Both the position numbers and the translations under genes were made by a program. The notes below the pieces were generated by a model that had not been told where the DNA came from, did no database searches, and saw only the letters and a list, made by a program, of their open reading frames with translations. From Pseudomonadota bacterium (GTDB lineage Bacteria; Pseudomonadota; Alphaproteobacteria; Rhizobiales; Devosiaceae), in contig JAEZFJ010000145.1 in the NCBI GenBank assembly GCA_023437755.1, positions 1 to 6,070 on the forward strand: DNA of 6,070 nt, written 5' to 3'. This document shows, in pieces, positions 1 through 6,070 of the stretch (its first letter is position 1; every line of letters begins with the position of its first letter).

Positions 1-539
1 AGGCCGGGCAGCCCATCGGCCCGCTGACCACCCTTGTCAACAATGCCTCCACCTACGATCCCGACAGCGCCCGCGACGTCGATGAAGACGGCTGGGACCG
101 CCACTTCACGCTCCATGCCGAAGCACCCGTGTTCCTCGCCCGCGACTTTGCCGCCCAGCTCCCGGCCGACACGGACGGCAACATCGTCAACATCGTAGAC
201 GAGCGCGTCCTCCACCCTTCCCCCGCCTATTTCAGCTATACGCTGTCCAAGTCCGTCCTTTGGACCGCTACCCGCACCCTGGCCCAGTCCCTTGCGCCCA
301 GCATCCGCGTGAACGCTATCGGCCCGGGGCCGGTCCTGCCCCACTCGCGCCAGACCCAGGAGGAGTTCGACCGCAGCATCAAAGCACTCCCCCTCGGGCG
401 CCACGCTGGTCCGGAGGCGATCGCCGAAGGGGTCTTGATTTTGCTGCAAATGCGGTCGATGACGGGGCAGATGCTGGCGCTCGATGGCGGCCGGCACCTC
501 GAATATCCGGCGCGCCGCGCCCCAACGCCAAAATCATGA
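1..539 (+). CDS. SDR oxidoreductase of the pteridine reductase (FolM/PTR1) type, 3' part
   Basis: The start lies upstream of the window. The reading frame is open from base 3 and stops at 537-539, giving about 178 visible residues. The N-terminal Rossmann glycine motif that binds NAD(P)H is not visible. Visible family marks are LVNNAS (bases 33-50), the YxxxK catalytic pair (Tyr at 237-239, Lys at 249-251), IRVNAIGPGP, and a C-terminal TGQ...LDGGRHLE. Ordinary SDRs have a catalytic Ser about 13 residues before the Tyr. Here that place holds Asp (198-200, in NIVDER), which is the Asp-Tyr-Lys arrangement known from PTR1. The DGGRHL ending resembles E. coli FolM (dihydromonapterin reductase). 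Reduction of a pterin by NADPH in the cytoplasm is therefore the best inference, though the substrate is unproven. The stop overlaps the uvrC start (ATGA, 536-539), so the two genes are probably co-transcribed and translationally coupled. SDR membership is secure; the pterin assignment is moderate. Confidence 0.85.
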   Translation, partial: AGQPIGPLTTLVNNASTYDPDSARDVDEDGWDRHFTLHAEAPVFLARDFAAQLPADTDGNIVNIVDERVLHPSPAYFSYTLSKSVLWTATRTLAQSLAPSIRVNAIGPGPVLPHSRQTQEEFDRSIKALPLGRHAGPEAIAEGVLILLQMRSMTGQMLALDGGRHLEYPARRAPTPKS

Positions 540-2422
540 CCGAAGAGCAGACAACCCCTCCGCCGCCCACGGGCGCCGAGGTCATCCGCCAATTCGTCCG
601 TACCCTGCCCGCGGCGCCGGGGGTCTACCGCATGATCGATGCGCAGGGCGAGGTCATGTATGTGGGCAAGGCCCGCAACCTCAAGGCGCGGGTCACCAAC
701 TACACGCGCCCCGAAGCGCTCGAAGTGCGCCTGCAGCGCATGATCGCGGCCACCGCCAGCATGGAGTTCGTGCGCACCGAGACCGAGGCCGAGGCGCTGC
801 TGCTCGAGGCCAACCTGGTCAAGCGGCTCAAGCCCCGCTTCAACGTGCTCCTGCGCGACGACAAGAGCTTCCCCTACATCCTGATCGCCACCGATCACGA
901 GGCGCCGGAACTGACCAAGCATCGTGGCACCCGCCGCCGGCAGGGCCATTACTTCGGTCCCTTCGCCTCGGCCACCGCCGTCGCCCGCACCATTTCGAGC
1001 CTGCAGAAGGCGTTCCTGCTCCGGAACTGCTCCGACAGCTTCTATGCCGCCCGCACCCGGCCGTGCCTGCAGTACCAGATCAAGCGTTGCTCGGCCCCCT
1101 GCACCCGTGAAATCAGCCTCGAGGATTATTCAGAACTGGTTGACGAGGCCCGCCAGTTCCTCTCCGGCAAGTCCCAGTCGGTGCGCGATCATCTCCAGCA
1201 CGACATGAACCAGGCCGCCGAACAGCTCGATTTCGAACGCGCCGCGCTCCTCCGCGACCGGCTGTCCGCCCTTGCCCTGGTCCAGTCGCAGGGCGGCGCC
1301 ACCGCCCGTAATGTTGAGGAAGCCGACGTCTTCGCCATCCACCACGAGGGCGGCCAATTCTGCGTGCAGGTGTTTTTTTTCCGCGCCTATCAGAACTGGG
1401 GCAACAACCCCTACCGGCCACGTGCCTATGCCAGCCTCACCGATGCCGAGGTGCTGGAAGCCTTCATCGCTCAGTTCTACGAAAACCGCACGCCCGCTCG
1501 TCTGGTCCTGCTCAGTCACGAACTCGCCGAGCCTGAACTGATGAGCGAGGCGCTCGCCTCCCGCGCCGGCCGCAAGGTCAGCATCGAAGTGCCCCAGCGC
1601 GGCGAAAAGCGCGACCTGGTCAACTATGCCCTCACCAATGCTCGGGAGGCACTTGGCCGCCAGCTTGCGGAGTCCTCGTCCAACCGCACCCTGCTCGAAG
1701 GCGGCGCCAACTGCTTCGGCCTCGATGAGCCGCCGCGCCGCATCGAAGTCTACGACAATTCGCACATCTCCGGCACCAATGCCGTGGGCGCCATGGTCGT
1801 CGCCGGCGAGGAAGGCTTCTCCAAGAAGCACTACCGCACCTTCAACATCAAATCCGACATCGTCGCCGGCGACGACTTCGGCATGATGCGCGAGGTCCTC
1901 ACCCGCCGCTTCGCCCGTCTCGCCAGCGAGAGCGAGGTCGATGCCGAGGATGACCAGACGGGCATGCCCGACTGGCCCGACGTCGTCTTCATCGACGGCG
2001 GCGCCGGTCAGCTCAACGCCGTCCGCCAGGTCATCGCCGAACTCAACCTGCCAAGGGAAGTCACCTTCATCGGCATCGCCAAGGGCGAGGAGCGCGATGC
2101 GGGGCGCGAGAAGTTCTTCATGGAGGGTAAGGACCCGTTCATGCTGCCTCACCGCGATCCCGTGCTCTACTACGTCCAGCGCCTGCGCGACGAAGCACAC
2201 CGCTTCGCCATCGGCACCCATCGTGCCAAGCGCAGGAAGGAGTCGATCACCAATCCCCTCGACGAGATCGAAGGCATCGGCCCCACCCGCAAGCGCGCCC
2301 TGCTCAACCATTTCGGCTCCGCCAAGGCCGTCAGCCGCGCCTCCTTCGAAGACCTTGCCGCCGTCCCAGGCATCTCCGGCACCATGGCCCAGCAGATCTA
2401 CGATCACTTCAATCGCGCCTGA
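536..2422 (+). CDS. uvrC: UvrC, excinuclease ABC subunit C
   Basis: UvrC makes the two incisions flanking a DNA lesion in nucleotide excision repair after UvrA/UvrB have marked it. The protein has 628 residues, close to the usual 600-630. Domains in order: GIY-YIG nuclease for the 3' cut (GVY at 29-31, YVGKARNLKAR at 42-52); four cysteines C165, C177, C185 and C189 with the same 12/8/4 spacing as the iron-sulfur ligands of E. coli UvrC; UVR motif that contacts UvrB (about 212-247, QLDFERAALLRDRL); RNase H-like nuclease for the 5' cut (D407 in YDNSH, GDDFGMM near 445-451, D487 in FIDGGAGQL, H555 in RDEAHRFA); and tandem helix-hairpin-helix DNA binding (575-626, IEGIGPTRKRALL and VPGISGTMAQQIY). 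An acidic stretch (about 463-476) lengthens the loop before D487. The ATG at 536 was chosen because it overlaps the preceding stop as ATGA. In-frame codons upstream of it lie inside the SDR gene. Confidence 0.97.
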   Translation: MTEEQTTPPPPTGAEVIRQFVRTLPAAPGVYRMIDAQGEVMYVGKARNLKARVTNYTRPEALEVRLQRMIAATASMEFVRTETEAEALLLEANLVKRLKPRFNVLLRDDKSFPYILIATDHEAPELTKHRGTRRRQGHYFGPFASATAVARTISSLQKAFLLRNCSDSFYAARTRPCLQYQIKRCSAPCTREISLEDYSELVDEARQFLSGKSQSVRDHLQHDMNQAAEQLDFERAALLRDRLSALALVQSQGGATARNVEEADVFAIHHEGGQFCVQVFFFRAYQNWGNNPYRPRAYASLTDAEVLEAFIAQFYENRTPARLVLLSHELAEPELMSEALASRAGRKVSIEVPQRGEKRDLVNYALTNAREALGRQLAESSSNRTLLEGGANCFGLDEPPRRIEVYDNSHISGTNAVGAMVVAGEEGFSKKHYRTFNIKSDIVAGDDFGMMREVLTRRFARLASESEVDAEDDQTGMPDWPDVVFIDGGAGQLNAVRQVIAELNLPREVTFIGIAKGEERDAGREKFFMEGKDPFMLPHRDPVLYYVQRLRDEAHRFAIGTHRAKRRKESITNPLDEIEGIGPTRKRALLNHFGSAKAVSRASFEDLAAVPGISGTMAQQIYDHFNRA

Positions 2423-2427
2423 CCGCC

Positions 2428-3098
<671 letters not shown>

Positions 3099-3102
<4 letters not shown>

Positions 3103-4304
3103 TGGCCGATCACCGTCACAGGGTCCACCCGCGCCGCCGAGCGCGCCGGCAGGATCGCCGCCAGGATCGCCCCGATCGCTGTCAGCGCGATTGCCAATCC
3201 ATACGAGCCCTGCCGCACATCGATCGGCAGCCCACCTGGTGGCGCCAGTTCCGGTAGTGGGAACGGCGACAGTGCCAGATACCCCAACCCTGCGCCAACC
3301 AATCCGCCGATGATTCCGATCAGCGCCCCCTGCAGCACGAACACGATCACCACGAAGCCGCGGCTGGCTCCCATTGCCCGCATGATGCCGATTTCGGAGC
3401 GCCGCCGGTAGGTCGACAACAGCAGCGCACTCGCCACCCCGATCACGATGGTGATCAGCGCGAACGCCTTGATCAGATTGCCCGAATTCGCCTGCGCCCG
3501 CAGACCATCCAGCAACTGCGCATTCCCCTCCGTCCACGGCGAGGTCTCAAGCCCGGTCTCCGCGGCGATCCGGGCCGCCATTGCATCCGCCTGGTTGAGG
3601 TCCGCCAGCTTGATCTCGATCCGCGAGATGCCTTGGGGCAGGTCGAACAGCGTCCGCGCCGTGGCAAGGCTGACGAATGCCGCACGGGCGTCGAGCCCCT
3701 CCACCCCGAGTTCGAAAATGCCACCCACCACCAGCGGCCGTTCGACGTCCCGTTCGGATCGGACCCGCACCACCTGCCCAACGGTCAGCCCCAGTTCCTC
3801 GGCCAGCGTGCCGCCGATGATCACCGTGGAGTTGGTCAACAGCGTTTCGCCTGCAGTCAGGTTAGACTCGATGTCGGCGATGGCCGACACCTTGTTGTCC
3901 TCCACCCCGGTCACGCTCACCGGCGCCGTCGCCTGCCCGCGCACAATGAAGCCGTTGCCAATGATCTGCTGGGAGGTCGCGGTCACTTCCGGCATGGCGC
4001 TGATCAGCGGCAGGAAGGCCCCCGCCGTCCGCAACTGGCTGCGCTGCGTCGTGGCGCGCTGCTTCACCACCAGCACATTGGGTTCGTGCGGCAGGAGCGA
4101 AACCGGATCACGGCTCGGCGCTTCAACCGTGACATGGGCGATATCACCCACCGTGCGCTGCACCAGGAACACTGCAAGCCCGCCGATCAGGGCGCTCATG
4201 AAGATGAACACGAACACCCCCACCGCCACGCCGGCGATCAGCAGGCCGGTCTGGGCCTTGGTGGCGGTCAGGTATCTCAGGGCGATCTTGAAGGCATAGG
4301 GCAC
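3099..4304 (-). CDS. ABC transporter permease, MacB/LolC/DevC-type four-helix family
   Basis: Membrane subunit of the exporter, 401 residues. Topology seen from hydrophobicity: one helix near residues 20-47, a long periplasmic domain (about 48-275, MacB periplasmic core-like), then three helices near 277-298, 316-345 and 367-387. Between helices 2 and 3 is the family hallmark TYRRRSEIGIMRAMGAS (about 298-314), the coupling region that contacts the ATPase. The end PARSAARVDPVTVIGQ is also typical. Proteins of this type act by mechanotransmission, working on substrates in the periplasm or outer leaflet. I chose the GTG at 4304: it lies 4 bases after the adaptor stop, has GGAG (4315-4312) at a 7-base spacing, and begins directly with the conserved YAFKIALRYLTATK start. 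A longer ATG version from 4379 would add 25 arginine-rich residues read out of frame from the adaptor gene. The 3' end overlaps the ATPase start by 4 bases. Confidence 0.9.
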
Positions 4305-4308
4305 GGCG

Positions 4309-5385
4309 CTACTCCGCCTCGACCTCTTGCCCCGGCGCCACCGCGGCCGGGTCGAGCACCACCGATTCCCCTTCGGCAACGCCGTCGGTCACGATAACGC
4401 GCTCGGCCGGCCAGTCGGCAAACTCGACCTGCCGCTCCACCACAACGTCATCCTCCACCACCATCACGTGGCTCACATGACCCTCCGTGACGATGGCGCT
4501 TCGCGGCAGCGACAACACACTGTCCTGCTGAGACACGATGATGTTTGCATTGACAGTCAGCCCCACCGGCAGTTCCGCCGGCTCGTCGAAGCCGATCTTG
4601 ATCGCCCGGCCGCCCGTGGTTGGATCGACCGATGGGGTCGCGAACACCACCGTACCGGTTCGCGCCACGCTCTCGCCAACCGGCTGGAGCAGCACTTCCA
4701 GGCCTTCTGTGATCCGCGAGGAATAGAGCTCGTCCACATCGGTCTCGACCAGCAGTTCCGACAGGTCGGCGACGGTAAACAGGTTGCTCTGCGGATCGAC
4801 CAACTGGCCCTGATCCACCGCCCGGTCCAGCACCACGCCATCGAGCGGCGAGATGATCGTGAACTGCTCGAGCTGGCTCCGTGCCTCCTCGAGCGCCGCG
4901 GTCAGCCGCACCACTTCGTTGGTGGCTGCAGCCAGAGACAGCTCGGCATCTTCGCGCGCCGAGCGGGTTGCATTTTCGCCTAGCGCCTGCGCCCGCTCTG
5001 CTGCTGCTCGCGCCTGTCGTTCCTTGACGATGCCGGCGTCAAGCGCCGCCTTCGCCTGGTCGACCAGTGCCTTCGCCTGGCCACTGTCGATCCGCACCAA
5101 CACGTCGCCGGTCGCAACTTCCGCACCTTCCGCGGCGAGCACCTCCAGAGCACGACCGGAGACCGCGGAGCGCACATTGACGGTGTTCCGCGCTGCTACA
5201 CGACCATTGACGGCCAGCACCTGCGTCACGGGGCCGGCCGCCACCACTTCCACTCGCACCAGCGGTGCCCGCGATTCCCACGGCCGCTGCAGGTAAGCAT
5301 AGGCACCGCCCCCGACGACCAGCACAAGGACGATCAACCATCCCTTGCGCCCGCGCCGTTTCGCCTTGGAACTCGCTTCAGCCAT
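4309..5385 (-). CDS. Periplasmic adaptor (membrane fusion) protein, HlyD/MacA/DevB type
   Basis: First gene of the exporter operon, 358 residues. A positively charged N-terminus (KAKRRGRKG, 7-15) is followed by one hydrophobic segment (16-31), which anchors the protein in the inner membrane with the rest in the periplasm. The split lipoyl-like domain is visible as GRVAARNTVNVRSAVSGR...EGAEVATGDVLVRID (61-100) and IISPLDGVVLDRAVDQGQLV (177-196). Between them lies an alanine-, glutamate- and arginine-rich helical hairpin (about 101-175). Beta-barrel and membrane-proximal domains follow (about 205-355, including LPRSAIV at 293-299). This order is the standard membrane-fusion layout that links the permease to a periplasmic or outer-membrane partner. 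The ATG at 5385 is preceded by AGGGGA at short spacing. The hairpin is rather short, and no outer-membrane channel gene is visible in the window. The family is clear; the transported compound is not. Confidence 0.92.
   Translation of the reverse strand: MAEASSKAKRRGRKGWLIVLVLVVGGGAYAYLQRPWESRAPLVRVEVVAAGPVTQVLAVNGRVAARNTVNVRSAVSGRALEVLAAEGAEVATGDVLVRIDSGQAKALVDQAKAALDAGIVKERQARAAAERAQALGENATRSAREDAELSLAAATNEVVRLTAALEEARSQLEQFTIISPLDGVVLDRAVDQGQLVDPQSNLFTVADLSELLVETDVDELYSSRITEGLEVLLQPVGESVARTGTVVFATPSVDPTTGGRAIKIGFDEPAELPVGLTVNANIIVSQQDSVLSLPRSAIVTEGHVSHVMVVEDDVVVERQVEFADWPAERVIVTDGVAEGESVVLDPAAVAPGQEVEAE
4312..4315 (-). promoter_or_regulatory. Ribosome binding site deciding the permease GTG start
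   Basis: On the minus strand the adaptor gene ends GGCGGAG-TAG. GGAG sits 7 bases before the GTG at 4304, an ideal Shine-Dalgarno spacing, and is embedded in the last codons of the adaptor gene. This supports the GTG over the upstream in-frame ATG at 4379 and implies coupled translation of adaptor and permease. Confidence 0.7.
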
Positions 5386-5523
5386 GATCCCCTGCCGTCA
5401 CATTCTCCCCAGTAATACGCACTGATCGTCATAAAGATTTCACCCGCCGCGAAAAAGCTGCCGCTGCGGCTGGGTCAAAGGTCGGAGTCGACAGCCCGCA
5501 AATCCTCCGCTACAGCTTCATCC
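5386..5523. other. Divergent intergenic region between the exporter operon and the aroG leader
   Basis: This stretch must hold the start signals for both the minus-strand exporter operon and the plus-strand aroG leader. A plausible plus-strand promoter lies at its right end. On the minus strand TTGACC (5478-5473) resembles a -35 box, but no good -10 lies at 16-18 bases from it, so I do not call a promoter there. A short GC palindrome, GCCGCTGCGGC (5460-5470), is the only other symmetry I see. It could be an operator, but nothing identifies a regulator. No gene or RNA is recognisable here. Confidence 0.6.
5487..5515 (+). promoter_or_regulatory. Candidate promoter of the aroG leader transcript
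   Basis: GTCGAC (5487-5492) followed after exactly 17 bases by CTACAG (5510-5515) matches 4 of 6 positions each of the alphaproteobacterial housekeeping pattern CTTGAC-17-CTATAT. Read against TTGACA, the -35 element TCGACA (5488-5493) matches 5 of 6. The expected transcription start falls at about 5521-5525, on or next to the leader peptide ATG at 5524. This is a pattern match by eye and is only moderately convincing alone. Its placement directly before the attenuator raises its plausibility. Confidence 0.4.
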
Positions 5524-5601
5524 ATGATCAACGCCGCCACCTTCTCGTTCTGGTACTTTAGCTATCCGCTCCCGGCGGAGGCTACCGCGCGTCTGATCTG
5601 A
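5524..5601 (+). CDS. Aromatic amino acid leader peptide of the aroG attenuator (25 aa)
   Basis: A short reading frame of 25 codons from ATG (5524) to TGA (5599-5601). Residues 7-14 are F-S-F-W-Y-F-S-Y, so six of eight consecutive codons specify Phe, Trp or Tyr, the end products of the pathway begun by the downstream enzyme. The rest of the peptide has no aromatic residue. Such a run is the signature of a regulatory leader peptide whose translation rate reports charged tRNA levels. The ATG has no Shine-Dalgarno sequence (preceding bases AGCTTCATCC) and sits where the candidate promoter would start transcription. It may therefore be read from a leaderless mRNA, as I recall being described for trpL of Sinorhizobium meliloti. 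The aromatic codons (5542-5565) lie in and just before strand 1 of the attenuator, and the stop codon lies beyond strand 2, as the classical mechanism requires. The peptide itself probably has no enzymatic role. Confidence 0.85.
   Translation: MINAATFSFWYFSYPLPAEATARLI
5552..5586 (+). promoter_or_regulatory. Attenuator 1:2 (pause/anti-antiterminator) hairpin
   Basis: Inside the leader frame, TAGC (5559-5562) can pair with GCTA (5581-5584), and CCGC (5566-5569) with GCGG (5575-5578) around a 5-base loop. GGT (5552-5554) and ACC (5584-5586) can extend the stem alternatively. The 5' arm overlaps the Trp-Tyr-Phe-Ser-Tyr codons, so a ribosome stalled there would melt the hairpin and free strand 2 (5574-5583). 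Folding was worked out by hand. Confidence 0.6.
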
Positions 5602-5636
5602 TCCCAGCGATAAGACCAAACCCGAAGCCAGCCGCC
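5574..5636 (+). promoter_or_regulatory. Attenuator 2:3 antiterminator pairing
   Basis: Strand 2, GGCGG-A-GGCT (5574-5583), is complementary to strand 3, AGCC-AG-CCGCC (5626-5636), giving nine GC-rich pairs interrupted only by a small 1x2 internal loop. Strand 3 contains the whole 5' arm of the terminator (5630-5636), so this pairing and the terminator exclude each other. A ribosome waiting at the aromatic codons leaves strand 2 free and favours read-through into aroG. A ribosome reaching the stop at 5599 would cover or pass strand 2 and allow termination. Confidence 0.7.
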
Positions 5637-5658
5637 CGACCCACGAGGCGGCTTTTTT
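5630..5658 (+). terminator. Attenuator 3:4 intrinsic terminator upstream of aroG
   Basis: AGCCGCC (5630-5636) and GGCGGCT (5647-5653) form a perfect 7-base-pair stem around a 10-base loop, and the stem runs into six T (5653-5658). This is a textbook rho-independent terminator. It cannot serve an upstream plus-strand gene, since the exporter operon runs the other way. It stands 28 bases after the leader peptide stop and 40 bases before the aroG start, which fits a conditional terminator in the aroG leader. Confidence 0.85.
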
Positions 5659-5682
5659 GTTGGCCGCCTCCGTCGAACACCG

Positions 5683-5688
5683 AGGGAG
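5683..5688 (+). promoter_or_regulatory. aroG ribosome binding site
   Basis: AGGGAG lies 10 bases before the ATG at 5699 and supports that start. It lies beyond the terminator, so it is present only on read-through transcripts. A weak 4-base pairing of GAGG (5682-5685) with CCTC (5667-5670) is possible. Confidence 0.75.
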
Positions 5689-5698
5689 ACCAACCGAA

Positions 5699-6070
5699 AT
5701 GCTCAAATCCACCGACGACCTGCGCATCACCGAGATCAAGCCGCTGACCACCCCTATCGAGGTCATGCGCACTCACCCCCGCACCGATGCCGCGACCAGA
5801 ACGGTGATCAGCGCCCGCCACGCCTTCCACAACATCGTCACCGGTCAGGACGACCGTCTGGCCGTGATCGTCGGCCCGTGCTCCATCCATGATCCCGAGG
5901 CTGCCCTCGACTATGCGCGCCGCCTCGTGACCATGCGCGAGCGCCTCGGCGACCGGCTCGAGTTCATCATGCGCGTCTATTTCGAGAAGCCCCGCACCAC
6001 AGTCGGCTGGAAGGGCCTGATCAACGATCCCGATCTGGACGGCAGATTCGACATCGACACTGGCCTGCAC
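5699..6070 (+). CDS. aroG: DAHP synthase, type I (AroG class), 5' part
   Basis: 3-deoxy-7-phosphoheptulonate synthase condenses phosphoenolpyruvate with erythrose 4-phosphate, the committed first step of the shikimate pathway to Phe, Tyr and Trp. The gene runs off the window after 124 codons; the family is about 350 residues. The N-terminal DDLRI (6-10) is followed by DDRLAVIVGPCSIHDP (51-66) and RVYFEKPRTTVGWKGLINDP (92-111). C61, R92 and K97 fall at the same numbers as the metal- and PEP-binding residues of E. coli AroG, which makes the type Ialpha assignment firm. Enzymes of this type are normally feedback inhibited by an aromatic amino acid. Which one binds here cannot be told, because the effector pocket lies beyond the window. 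The ATG has a good ribosome binding site, and expression appears gated by the leader peptide and terminator upstream. The symbol could equally be aroF or aroH by isozyme convention. Confidence 0.95.
   Translation, partial: MLKSTDDLRITEIKPLTTPIEVMRTHPRTDAATRTVISARHAFHNIVTGQDDRLAVIVGPCSIHDPEAALDYARRLVTMRERLGDRLEFIMRVYFEKPRTTVGWKGLINDPDLDGRFDIDTGLH

Noticed and set aside
260..535. N-terminal extension of UvrC by 92 codons
   Set aside because: This part is the SDR gene read in another frame. The ATGA overlap at 536 and the normal UvrC length favour the shorter protein.
236..949. Minus-strand open frame (237 codons) across the SDR-uvrC junction
   Set aside because: It overlaps two well-supported genes in antisense, has low-complexity composition rich in Ala, Gly, Arg and Asp, and shows no family motif.
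1130..2407. Long minus-strand open frame (425 codons) opposite uvrC
   Set aside because: It is a shadow of uvrC codon bias in GC-rich DNA. It shows no recognisable domain, while the plus strand encodes every UvrC motif.
4305..4379. Permease start at ATG 4379 with 25 extra residues
   Set aside because: The extra arginine-rich residues come from the adaptor gene out of frame, and the GTG at 4304 has a well-placed ribosome binding site.
5452..5475. Possible minus-strand terminator (GC hairpin followed by TTTTT)
   Set aside because: On the minus strand the stem has a mismatch and only short arms, and it lies upstream of the adaptor gene where no minus-strand gene would need terminating.
5473..5478. 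Minus-strand TTGACC as a -35 box for the exporter operon
   Set aside because: No credible -10 element lies 16-18 bases downstream (the sequence there is mostly T, then CGCGG), so one hexamer is not enough.
5582..6070. Minus-strand open frame opposite the aroG start
   Set aside because: The plus strand carries an unmistakable DAHP synthase in this stretch. The antisense frame is a shadow and covers the attenuator.

Overview
The window is GC-rich DNA whose codons mostly end in G or C. Gene content, protein styles and the apparent leader-peptide biology suggest an alphaproteobacterium, probably of the order Hyphomicrobiales (Devosia-like). That assignment is inferred from overall protein flavour and not from any marker gene.

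Left part, plus strand (1-2422): the 3' portion of a short-chain dehydrogenase of the pteridine reductase (FolM/PTR1) type overlaps by ATGA the start of a complete uvrC. UvrC has its GIY-YIG nuclease, four-cysteine iron-sulfur site, UVR motif, RNase H-like nuclease and tandem helix-hairpin-helix all in place. Only 5 bases after the uvrC stop, a convergent block begins.

Middle, minus strand (5385 down to 2428): a tight three-gene operon runs periplasmic adaptor (HlyD/MacA type), MacB/LolC-type four-helix ABC permease, LolD/DevA-type ATPase. The gaps are +4 and -4 bases, so it looks like one translationally coupled exporter. No outer-membrane channel gene is in the window and the substrate cannot be read from sequence.

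Right part, plus strand (5487-6070): the 5' end of a type I (AroG-class) DAHP synthase gene, the first step of aromatic amino acid synthesis, starts at 5699 and runs off the window. In front of it is what reads as a complete classical transcription attenuator. A 25-residue leader peptide (5524-5601) has F-S-F-W-Y-F-S-Y at residues 7-14. Nested, mutually exclusive pairings follow: a 1:2 hairpin at 5552-5586, a 2:3 antiterminator joining 5574-5583 to 5626-5636, and a 3:4 terminator at 5630-5653 followed by six T. The leader start codon has no Shine-Dalgarno sequence and lies at the expected transcription start of a plausible promoter, so it may be a leaderless mRNA. The mixture of Phe, Trp and Tyr codons would let one switch sense all three end products. 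This attenuator is the most interesting element of the window.
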